Positions 8,292-15,023 of a DNA stretch of 64,000 nucleotides are shown in pieces. Position 1 is the first letter of the stretch; each line of letters opens with the position of its first letter. Source of the stretch: BP-191 sp035940575 (GTDB lineage Bacteria; Actinomycetota; Actinomycetes; BP-191); NCBI GenBank assembly GCA_035940575.1, contig DASZER010000016.1, forward strand, positions 55,812-119,811, given 5' to 3'. The position numbers were made by a program, and so were the translations under genes. The notes below the pieces were generated by a model that saw only the letters and a program-made list of their open reading frames with translations, had not been told where the DNA came from and did not search any database.

Positions 8292-9776
8292 CTACAGCGA
8301 CTCGAGCCAGGTCAGCAGCGTGCGCACGCCGAAGCCCGTGGCTCCCTTCGAGATCTCGTCCTCGTCGCCGTCCGAGCGCGCCGCCGACGCGATGTCCATG
8401 TGCGCCCAGCGCCGCCCGTCCACGAACTCCCGCAGGAACAGCGCGGCCGTGATCGAGCCTCCGCCGAACTTCCCGCCGATGTTCTTCATGTCGGCGACCG
8501 GCGAGTCGAGGTCGCGGCGGTAGTCCTCCACCAGCGGCATGCGCCAGTACCGCTCCCCCGCCTCCTCGGCGGCGCGCAGCAACGCCGCGGCGAGCTTGTC
8601 GTCGTTGGCGAACAGGCCCGCGATGCGCTTGCCGAGCGCGATGCCGATGGCGCCCGTGAGCGTCGCGAGGTCGACGACGTAGTCCGGGTTCGTCTGCTCG
8701 ATGCCGTACGCCAGCGCGTCGGCGAGCACGAGCCGGCCCTCGGCGTCGGTGTTGAGGACCTCGACGGTGCGGCCGCCGTAGTGGCGGATGACGTCGCCGG
8801 GACGCGCGGCGGTGCCCGAGGGCATGTTCTCGGCCGCCGGCACGAGGCCGGTCACGCGCACGGGCAGGCCCAGGGCGGGCAACGCCTGCATGGTGGCGAT
8901 GACTGCCGCGCCGCCGGCCATGTCGGTCTTCATCGCGGCCATGCCGTCGTTCGGCTTGATGGACAGGCCGCCGGTGTCGAACGTGATGCCCTTGCCGACG
9001 AGCAGCACGCGCGCGCGGTGCTTGCCCGGCGGGTCGTAGTCCATGCGGATCAGGCGCGGCGGGCGCGCGGAGCCCGAGCCGACGGCGAGCACGCCGCCGA
9101 AGCCCTTCTCGCGCAGCTCCTTCGGCTCCATCACCTGCACGGCGATGCCGGTGTCGCGGCCGAGGCGTACGACCTGCTTGGCGAGCCACTCGGGCGTCTT
9201 GTCGAGCGAGGGCTCGTTCGCGAGGTCGCGCACGAGCGCCGTCGCCGACGCGCGGTGGCGGGCGCGTTCGAGCGCGGCCGTCAGCCTGTCGCCGGGCTTG
9301 CGGGCGGCGAGCACGATCGAGCGGAGCGTCTGCGGCTTCGGCTCCGACTTGTGCTCGGTGAACGTGTAGAACGCCAGCCACGCGCCCTCGCAGAACGCCG
9401 CGAGCTCCTTCGGCGACGCGCTGGCGGTGACGGCCGAGTAGATCGTGTCGGCCTTGCCGGCCTTGCGGACGAGCGCGGCGCCCGCCTTGCGGAACGTCGC
9501 CGCCGTCGCGTCCTCGGCCGACCCGAGACCGACGAGCAGCACGGTGCGCGTCGCGCCGATGCGGTCGTACGCGGGCAGCGCGACGACCTCGCCCGCCTCG
9601 CCCTTGAAGCCCTCGCGCTCGAGGTGCGCGGCGAGGTCGATGCCCAGCGCCCCCGCGACCTGCTCGGCACCGACGGGCGAGCCGCCGATCACCGGGATCG
9701 CGACCGCGTGCGCGCCGGTCGCGCGCAGGTCGGAGAGGGCGACGATGCTCAGGTCCAGCTTGGCCACGCGGTTCAT
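8292..9776 (-). CDS. pepA: Leucyl aminopeptidase (M17 family)
   Basis: 494 residues, the usual length for PepA. The C-terminal catalytic domain shows the dimetal site and signature NTDAEGRLVLADAL, the metal-binding GKGITFDTGGLSIKP and KTDMAGGAA. The N-terminal domain (1-160) is the variable macro-like part. The enzyme removes N-terminal residues from peptides in the cytosol using two Zn/Mn ions. It is the first gene of a two-gene unit with the membrane protein at 7500. A perfect hairpin (9807-9835) separates it from DUF3117 upstream. Confidence 0.95.
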   Translation of the reverse strand: MNRVAKLDLSIVALSDLRATGAHAVAIPVIGGSPVGAEQVAGALGIDLAAHLEREGFKGEAGEVVALPAYDRIGATRTVLLVGLGSAEDATAATFRKAGAALVRKAGKADTIYSAVTASASPKELAAFCEGAWLAFYTFTEHKSEPKPQTLRSIVLAARKPGDRLTAALERARHRASATALVRDLANEPSLDKTPEWLAKQVVRLGRDTGIAVQVMEPKELREKGFGGVLAVGSGSARPPRLIRMDYDPPGKHRARVLLVGKGITFDTGGLSIKPNDGMAAMKTDMAGGAAVIATMQALPALGLPVRVTGLVPAAENMPSGTAARPGDVIRHYGGRTVEVLNTDAEGRLVLADALAYGIEQTNPDYVVDLATLTGAIGIALGKRIAGLFANDDKLAAALLRAAEEAGERYWRMPLVEDYRRDLDSPVADMKNIGGKFGGGSITAALFLREFVDGRRWAHMDIASAARSDGDEDEISKGATGFGVRTLLTWLESL

Positions 9777-9806
9777 CTCCTGCCGGGAACACTGCCGAGA
9801 ACATGC

Positions 9807-9835
9807 GGAAGGCGGCGGGAGACCCGCCGCCTTCC
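9807..9835 (-). terminator. Hairpin downstream of the DUF3117 gene
   Basis: A perfect 13-bp inverted repeat (GGAAGGCGGCGGG, 9807-9819, complement 9823-9835) with loop AGA. It lies 10 bp after the DUF3117 stop and 30 bp before the pepA start in the minus direction, as expected for termination or attenuation. Confidence 0.7.
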
Positions 9836-9845
9836 GACGCTACGT

Positions 9846-10016
9846 TCAGCCGTTGCCGACGCCCTTGAGCGCGTCGCCGAGGGCGCTGGCCTCGTCCGCG
9901 GAGAGCTCCACGACGAGCCGCCCGCCACCTTCCAGCGGGACGCGCATGACGATGCCGCGACCCTCCTTGGTGACCTCCAGCGGACCGTCACCCGTCCGCG
10001 GCTTCATCGCCGCCAT
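9846..10016 (-). CDS. DUF3117 family small protein
   Basis: 56 residues: starts MAAMKPRTGDGPLEVTKEGR, then a strand-rich middle (IVMRVPLEGGGRLVVELSAD) and ends GDALKGVGNG. This is the compact actinobacterial DUF3117 protein (Rv1211-like), of unknown function. The ATG follows GGGAGGAGA at the right distance. Stop at 9846. A hairpin terminator follows at once, so it is probably a monocistronic, possibly abundant small mRNA. In mycobacteria it also lies between the folP2/DivIVA-domain genes and the sigE locus, as here. Confidence 0.85.
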   Translation of the reverse strand: MAAMKPRTGDGPLEVTKEGRGIVMRVPLEGGGRLVVELSADEASALGDALKGVGNG

Positions 10017-10099
10017 GCTGTCTCCTCCCGCGTACGTGCTCTTGCGACGATTCTCCCGCAGATGCCGCGAGGACGGAAACCGGGGCCATACTTCGCCCT

Positions 10100-10876
10100 G
10101 TGAACGCCCGTTCCGCGCTGTTCGACCTGTACGGCGACCACCTCCGCGAACGCGGTGGCGCCGCCCCCGTCGCGTCCCTCGTGAAGCTGCTCGCGCCGCT
10201 CGGCGTCGCCCCGCCCGCGGTGCGTACCGCGGTGTCCCGGATGGTGCGCCAGGGCTGGCTCACGCCGACCCGCGTCTCCGGCGTTCCCGGCTACGCCCTC
10301 ACGCCGCGCGCCACGCGCCGCCTCGACGACGCCGCCGCCCGCATCTACCGCACGTCGCACCAGCCGTGGGACGGCACGTGGCACCTGCTGGTGGTCACGC
10401 TGCCCGCGGGGCGCTCGGCGCGCGACCGCGTGCGGGCGGGGCTGTCGTTCCTCGGCTACGGCCCGCTGGACGACGCGGCGTGGGTCGCGCCGCGTCCCGC
10501 GGGCGAGGTCGACGCGCTGCTGGCGGGCGAGGGGGCGCGGGCCGAGCGGTTCACCGCCTCCCACGACGGCGACTCGGCGATGCTGATCAGCCGCGCGTGG
10601 GACCTCGACGGGCTCGCGCGGTCGTACCTGCGGTTCCTCGACGACGCGGTGACGTTCACCGACGGCGCGGACGCGAACGACCAGGCGGCGTTCGTGGCGC
10701 GGTCGAGGCTCGTGCACGAGTGGCGCAAGTTCCTGTTCTCCGACCCCGCGCTGCCGCCCGCGCTGCTGCCCGTGGACTGGCCGGGGACCAAGGCCGCCGC
10801 GTACTTCGACGCCGAGTCGTCCAGACTGCTCCCCGCAGCCTCGCGATTCGTCGACGCCTGTCTGGAGATCGAGTGA
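10100..10876 (+). CDS. PaaX-family transcriptional regulator
   Basis: 258 residues from a GTG start. The N-terminal winged helix (about 1-70; SLVKLLAPLGVAPPAVRTAV, then SRMVRQGWL) and the central domain (GTWHLLVVTLP, RDRVRAGLSFLGYGPLDDAA) are characteristic of PaaX, the repressor that responds to phenylacetyl-CoA. The stop overlaps the start of the EthD gene (GTGA). The following crotonase is PaaG-like, so this operon probably senses or processes an aromatic acyl-CoA. No other paa genes are in the window, so the ligand is inferred. Confidence 0.85.
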   Translation: MNARSALFDLYGDHLRERGGAAPVASLVKLLAPLGVAPPAVRTAVSRMVRQGWLTPTRVSGVPGYALTPRATRRLDDAAARIYRTSHQPWDGTWHLLVVTLPAGRSARDRVRAGLSFLGYGPLDDAAWVAPRPAGEVDALLAGEGARAERFTASHDGDSAMLISRAWDLDGLARSYLRFLDDAVTFTDGADANDQAAFVARSRLVHEWRKFLFSDPALPPALLPVDWPGTKAAAYFDAESSRLLPAASRFVDACLEIE

Positions 10877-11196
10877 TCAAGTACGTCGCGCTGTACCGCA
10901 CGCCCGAGGACCCGGAGCGGTTCGACAAGGACTACTTCGGGACGCACGTGCCGATCGTCAACGACACCCCCGGCCTCGTCCGCACCGAGCTCGCCAAGGT
11001 GACGCGGATGATGGTCGGCGAGCCCGCCTACTACCTGCTCGCCGAGCTCTACTTCGACTCGGTGGAGTCGATGAAGGCGGCGTTCAGGACGGACCCGTGG
11101 CGGACCTCCGGCGAGAACCTCCAGTCCTGGGGCGGCATGGACCTCGTGACGATGTTCACGGCCGAGGTCGTCGACGACAGCGGGAACGCCGTATGA
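10873..11196 (+). CDS. EthD-domain small protein
   Basis: 107 residues, a dimeric alpha-beta barrel of the EthD type: VALYRTPEDPERFDKDYFGT at the start, then HVPIVNDTPGLV, and LLAELYFDSVESMKAAF. EthD-like proteins accompany catabolic oxygenases and CoA pathways; their catalytic role is mostly unclear. The GTG start overlaps the PaaX stop and its TGA overlaps the ATG of the crotonase, so the three are translationally coupled. Confidence 0.8.
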   Translation: MIKYVALYRTPEDPERFDKDYFGTHVPIVNDTPGLVRTELAKVTRMMVGEPAYYLLAELYFDSVESMKAAFRTDPWRTSGENLQSWGGMDLVTMFTAEVVDDSGNAV

Positions 11197-11981
11197 GCGA
11201 CGCCGTCCTCTACACCGTGACCGGCGGCCTCGCCGAGGTCACGATCAACCGCCCCGACGCCATGAACGCCGCCGACGCCGCCGTGCGCGAGGGGCTGCGA
11301 GAGGCGTTCGCGTCGGCGGCCGACGACCCCGACGTGCGCGCGGTGCTCGTGAGCGGCGCGGGCGAGCGGGCGTTCTGCGTGGGCCAGGACCTCAAGGAGC
11401 TGCTGCCGCTCTACGAGGCCGACGACCCCGACCTCGGCGGCATCGTCGCCGGCTTCAACGACGTCGCGACCGCGCTGGTCGAGCTGCCGAAGCCGACGGT
11501 CGCCTGCGTCAACGGCGCGGCCGCGGGCGCGGGCGCGTCGCTCGCGTTCGCCTGCGACTTCCGAATCGCGGCCGACACGGCGTCGTTCGCGATGGCGTTC
11601 TCGAAGATCGGGCTCGTGCCCGACACCGCCGCGTCGTGGACGCTGCCCAGGCTCGTCGGCGGCGCGAAGGCGCTCGAGATGCTGATGCTGTCCGAGCCGG
11701 TCAGGGCCGAGGAGGCGTTGCGGATCGGGCTCGTCACGCGCGTCGTGCCGGCGGCGTCGGTGCGCGAGGAGGCGGCGGCGTTCGCGCGGTCGCTCGCCGA
11801 CGGGCCGACGGTGGCGTACGGCTACATCAAGCGGCTCGTCGCGATGTCGTCGGGCGCGACGCTGGCCGAGTCGCTGGAGTGCGAGGCAGAGCTGCAGGCG
11901 GCGGCGGGGCGTACCGAGGACCACGTGAACGCGGTCAGGTCGTTCCTCGCGAAGGAGCGGCCGACGTTCCGCGGCTACTGA
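11193..11981 (+). CDS. Enoyl-CoA hydratase/isomerase (crotonase), PaaG-like
   Basis: 262 residues with the crotonase oxyanion segments ERAFCVGQDLKEL (about 48-60) and VNGAAAGAGASLAFACDF (about 107-124), and the PaaG-like run IGLVPDTAASWTLPRLVGG. The acid residue Asp in GLVPD matches the catalytic position of PaaG isomerases, while the hydratase Glu pair is not evident, so ring-epoxide isomerisation or a double-bond shift is more likely than simple hydration. The neighbouring PaaX regulator supports phenylacetate-type catabolism. The 3' end overlaps the opposite-strand SRPBCC gene by 47 bp. Confidence 0.85.
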   Translation: MSDAVLYTVTGGLAEVTINRPDAMNAADAAVREGLREAFASAADDPDVRAVLVSGAGERAFCVGQDLKELLPLYEADDPDLGGIVAGFNDVATALVELPKPTVACVNGAAAGAGASLAFACDFRIAADTASFAMAFSKIGLVPDTAASWTLPRLVGGAKALEMLMLSEPVRAEEALRIGLVTRVVPAASVREEAAAFARSLADGPTVAYGYIKRLVAMSSGATLAESLECEAELQAAAGRTEDHVNAVRSFLAKERPTFRGY

Positions 11982-12381
11982 CGTAGGCGGGGAACCGCCG
12001 CAGGCTCAGCCGCAGGAACCACGCCCAGAACGGCTTCGTGAGCGCGAAGCCGAGCTCGCCGAGCGTGCCGAGCGCCAGCCACTCGGTCCAGACGAGGCGG
12101 GCGCCGCCGGGCGCGGGCTCCACCTCGAACGCCGCCCAGCCGCGCACGACGCGGCCCTCGTGGCGTACGACGCAGCGGTACGGCGGCTCCCAGGTCGTCA
12201 CCGTCATCGGGTCGACGAAGCCGATCCCGCGCCAGCCGGTGAACGCCTCGATGGTGTCCGGGCCGGTCCGGCGCACGTCGGTCAGCACGACCCACTCGCG
12301 CTGCCCCGCCCAGTCGGTCGCGGCCGCCCACGCCTCCTCGACGGAGGCGGGGACGTCGACGGTGAGGCTCAGCTCGGCCAG
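11935..12381 (-). CDS. SRPBCC (START-like) family protein, apparent CTG start
   Basis: 148 residues if translation begins at CTG 12381. The START/SRPBCC N-terminus (LSLTVDVPASVEEAWAAATD) lies upstream of the first GTG (12288), and between that GTG and the in-frame TGA there is no ATG, GTG or TTG. A GGAG sits 8 bases before the CTG, and the start overlaps the end of the upstream DivI1A gene by 13 bp, so coupled initiation at CTG is plausible. A 117-residue product from GTG 12288 would lack the first strand and helix of the fold. Likely binds a hydrophobic ligand. Ends in a 47-bp antisense overlap with the crotonase gene. Confidence 0.7.
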   Translation of the reverse strand: MAELSLTVDVPASVEEAWAAATDWAGQREWVVLTDVRRTGPDTIEAFTGWRGIGFVDPMTVTTWEPPYRCVVRHEGRVVRGWAAFEVEPAPGGARLVWTEWLALGTLGELGFALTKPFWAWFLRLSLRRFPAYVSSRGTSAAPSRGTT

Positions 12382-13226
12382 GGCGGCTGCTCCGTCGGCT
12401 GCTCAGTCGGCTGCGCGTCGTCGTCCTCGGCGGGTGCCGCGGGAGCGGCCGGAGCGGTGGGGGTCGCGACGGTGGCGTCGGGGGGCGCGGGGGCGTAGCC
12501 AGTCTGGTGCTCGGCGATCGCGTCGACGGGGTCGGCGTCGTCGTCGTGCTCGACCTCGACGAACGTCGGGCCCTCGGTGTAGCGGCTGCGCGGCGTCACG
12601 GCCCACGGGTCGTACGTGGGGATGTCGGGGACCTCGGGGCGGAACGGGTTCGCCGGGGGCGCGACGAACTCCGGCGTCACCGGGTCGGGCTCCGCGGGCT
12701 CTGCGGGCGCGGGCGGGATCGGGTCGACGGGCGTGCCCGAGGGGACGTCGCCGGTCGCGTCGGAGGGGACGTACTCGTCCTCGTCGCTCTCGTCCTGCTC
12801 CACGGGCGCGACGGGCTCGGCGGGCCGCGCGAACACGCTGCGCTCCGGCGCCGGGTCGATCGGCGCGAACGCCTGCGCGACCTCCGCCACGTCCGCGTCC
12901 CCCGCGGACGCGTCGTCCTCGGCGTCGGCCGGCCCGTGCGCGGCGTCGAGCTCGGCGTGCAGGTGCGCGATCGTCGCGTCGCGCGACGCGATCTCGGCGG
13001 CGAGCCGGTCGAGCGCGTCGTCGACCTCGTCCATCCGGTAGCCGCGCACCGCGAGCGCGAACCGCAGCCCGAGCACGTCCTCGACCGTCATCGCGCGGTC
13101 GCGCGGGATGCCGACGGACGCGAGGTCCTGCGGCTCGTGCGACAACCCCTCGGCCTTGCCCGTCACGGCGGCCGCGACCCCGAACACGACCGCCAGCACG
13201 GCGAGCACCAAGAAGAGCTGGATCAC
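12369..13226 (-). CDS. DivI1A/DivIVA-domain membrane protein with long Pro/acidic tail
   Basis: 285 residues from GTG 13226 (after AAGGGA). One N-terminal transmembrane helix (MIQLFLVLAVLAVVFGVAAA) is followed by the short DivI1A motif (VLGLRFALAVRGYRMDEVDD, then ALDRLAAEI, about 52-80), a brief coiled coil, and a disordered acidic Pro/Ala-rich tail. DivIVA-type proteins organise polar growth in actinobacteria; this short form is likely an accessory. It is divergent from folP, recalling the mycobacterial folP2-gpgS-Rv1209 neighbourhood, but gpgS is absent here. Confidence 0.75.
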   Translation of the reverse strand: MIQLFLVLAVLAVVFGVAAAVTGKAEGLSHEPQDLASVGIPRDRAMTVEDVLGLRFALAVRGYRMDEVDDALDRLAAEIASRDATIAHLHAELDAAHGPADAEDDASAGDADVAEVAQAFAPIDPAPERSVFARPAEPVAPVEQDESDEDEYVPSDATGDVPSGTPVDPIPPAPAEPAEPDPVTPEFVAPPANPFRPEVPDIPTYDPWAVTPRSRYTEGPTFVEVEHDDDADPVDAIAEHQTGYAPAPPDATVATPTAPAAPAAPAEDDDAQPTEQPTEQPPWPS

Positions 13227-13267
13227 GCGTGCGTTCCCTTCGGCCGGCGGCGCGTACGGTCGCGTGC

Positions 13268-14149
13268 ATGGTCCCACGGGAGCAGCGGCCGTTACGTCTC
13301 GGCACGCGGACGTTCGCGCCGCACGAGCCGATCGTCATGGCGATCGTCAACCGCACGCCGGACTCGTTCTTCGACAAGGGTGCGACGTACGCGCTCGGCG
13401 CAGCCCTCGACAGGGCCGACCGTGTCGTGGCCGAGGGCGCGGCCGTGATCGACGTCGGCGGCGTCAAGGCGGGGCCGGGCGAGGTCGTGGACCCGGCCGA
13501 GGAGATCCGCCGCACCGCCGACCTCGTCGCCGCGATCAGGGCGCGGCACGCGGACGTCGTCATCAGCGTGGACACCTGGCGCGCGGAGGTCGGCGAGGCC
13601 GTCTGCGCGGAGGGCGCCGACCTGCTCAACGACGTCTGGCAAGGCTTCGACCCCGGCCTCGCCGAGGTCGCCGCGAAGCACGGCGTCGGCCTCGTCTGCA
13701 CCCACGCGGGCGGCGCGGAGCCTCGCACGCGGCCGCACCGGGTGGCGTACGCCGACGTCATGGCCGACGTCGTCGCGGTCACGACGGGGCTCGCGGAGAC
13801 CGCCGTCGCCCACGGCGTGCGCGAGGACGGCATCGTCGTGGACCCCGGGCACGACTTCGGCAAGCACAGCCGCCACTCGCTCGAGGTGACGCGCCGGCTG
13901 CCCGAGCTCGTCGCGACCGGCTGGCCCGTCCTCGTCGCGCTGTCGAACAAGGACTTCGTCGGCGAGACCCTCGACCTCCCCGTCGGCGAGCGGCTCGAAG
14001 GCACGCTCGCGGCGACGGCGGTCAGCGCGTGGCTCGGCGCGCGGATGTTCAGGGCGCACCAGGTCGCGGAGACCGTACGCGTGCTGCGGATGGTGTCGGC
14101 GATCAAGGGCGACACCGACGTCGCGGTGGCCCGGCGCGGCCTCGCATAG
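13268..14149 (+). CDS. folP2: Dihydropteroate synthase homologue, FolP2 type
   Basis: 293 residues, a TIM barrel of the pterin-binding family. The first motif reads IVMAIVNRTPDSFFDKGATY rather than the canonical LNVTPDSFSDGG, the variant typical of FolP2; other motifs are VIDVGGVKAGPG, LLNDVWQG, VVDPGHDFGKH and VALSNKDFVGE. FolP1 condenses a pterin pyrophosphate with p-aminobenzoate; mycobacterial FolP2 was reported not to do so, so the reaction here is uncertain. The ATG at 13268 begins just before the barrel. Divergent from the DivI1A gene, with the IscA-like gene 9 bp downstream. Confidence 0.85.
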   Translation: MVPREQRPLRLGTRTFAPHEPIVMAIVNRTPDSFFDKGATYALGAALDRADRVVAEGAAVIDVGGVKAGPGEVVDPAEEIRRTADLVAAIRARHADVVISVDTWRAEVGEAVCAEGADLLNDVWQGFDPGLAEVAAKHGVGLVCTHAGGAEPRTRPHRVAYADVMADVVAVTTGLAETAVAHGVREDGIVVDPGHDFGKHSRHSLEVTRRLPELVATGWPVLVALSNKDFVGETLDLPVGERLEGTLAATAVSAWLGARMFRAHQVAETVRVLRMVSAIKGDTDVAVARRGLA

Positions 14150-14158
14150 ATTGGGGCC

Positions 14159-14467
14159 GTGGGCGACGTCGTCACCGTGACCGACCGCGCGGCCGAGCGG
14201 GCGCGCGAGCTGCTCGCGCGGCACGGCGGCGCGGCGTTGCGGGTGGTCGTGCAGTCGTCGGGGTGCGACGGGTTCGCGGCGCTGCTCGACGTCGCGTCCG
14301 AGCCCGAGCCCGACGAGATCGCGTTCGAGGACAACGGCGTCCGCTTCTACGTCGACGTGCCCACGATGCTGCGGCTGCCCGGCGCGACGCTCGACCACGT
14401 CGTGACGCCGTACGGGGCGGAGTTCACCTGGACGCACGCCGCGACCTGCGAAGGGGAGAACCACTAG
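14159..14467 (+). CDS. HesB/IscA-like iron-sulfur scaffold with degenerate C-terminal cysteine motif
   Basis: 102 residues (GTG start) collinear with A-type Fe-S carriers: the first Cys is kept (Cys36 in SSGCDGFAALLDV), and the middle (DEIAFEDNGVRFYVD) matches the family. The C-terminal Cys-Gly-Cys pair is reduced to a single Cys97 in ATCEGENH, so cluster binding would differ from IscA. It is followed, with a one-base stop/start overlap, by a thioredoxin-like [2Fe-2S] ferredoxin; the two may act together. Confidence 0.75.
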   Translation: MGDVVTVTDRAAERARELLARHGGAALRVVVQSSGCDGFAALLDVASEPEPDEIAFEDNGVRFYVDVPTMLRLPGATLDHVVTPYGAEFTWTHAATCEGENH

Positions 14468-14799
14468 TGGCGATGCCGGAGCGGTACCTGTTCGTCTGCA
14501 TCAACGAGCGCGCCGAGGGCCACCCGCGCGGGTCGTGCATGCAGCGCGGCGCCGCCGACGTGTTCAACGAGCTGCGCGAGGCGCAGGGCCGCCACGACCT
14601 CACGAACATCAAGGTCGTCTACGGCGGCTGCATGGAGGCGTGCACGGCGGGGCCCGTCGTCGCGGTGATGCCCGACAACGTCTGGTACGGCGGGGTCACG
14701 GTCGAGGACTGCGACGCGATCGTCGTCGAGCACTGCGTGAACGACCGCGTCGTCGAGATGCTCCGCCTGACCCCCGACGACTTCATCGCGCCCGACTGA
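14467..14799 (+). CDS. Thioredoxin-like [2Fe-2S] ferredoxin
   Basis: 110 residues from GTG 14467, which lies 8 bases after GGGGAG; the ATG at 14473 is spaced worse. Four cysteines in the arrangement C11-x12-C24 ... C55-x3-C59 (YLFVCINERAEG, RGSCMQRG, VYGGCMEACTAGP) fit the thioredoxin-fold [2Fe-2S] ferredoxin family related to NuoE and Shethna-type proteins. It probably carries one electron in the cytosol for an unidentified partner. The last four codons and stop are part of a 41-bp repeat duplicated just downstream. Confidence 0.8.
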   Translation: MAMPERYLFVCINERAEGHPRGSCMQRGAADVFNELREAQGRHDLTNIKVVYGGCMEACTAGPVVAVMPDNVWYGGVTVEDCDAIVVEHCVNDRVVEMLRLTPDDFIAPD

Positions 14800-14881
14800 C
14801 GAGGCGCGCCTCGCGCCTCGTCAGGAGCCCGACCCGCGCAGCGCCCGACTGACGAGGCGCGCCTCGCGCCTCGTCAGGAGC
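14788..14881 (+). repeat. 41-bp direct repeat (two copies) each holding a perfect hairpin
   Basis: Copy 1 (14788-14828) and copy 2 (14841-14881) are identical over 41 bases, period 53. Each contains a 12-bp stem CTGACGAGGCGC with a 5-base loop (14796-14824 and 14849-14877). Copy 1 includes the last codons and TGA of the ferredoxin gene, so the second copy is a duplicated gene end. Most likely a duplicated transcription terminator. Confidence 0.85.
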
Positions 14882-15023
14882 AACGACGCGCGCGGCGCGC
14901 CCCCGAAGGTGACCACCCGGCGCGTGGTCAGGACGGGCCGTTTCCCGGCGAAATCGTGACGTAGACCCCCGGCCGACCGCATGATGTGCGCGGCACCCGT
15001 CCATCACTCCGGGGAGTTCCCGC

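Noticed and set aside
9784..9801. GGGAAC upstream of pepA as another SigE -35 box
   Set aside because: No CGTT at the required distance on that strand.
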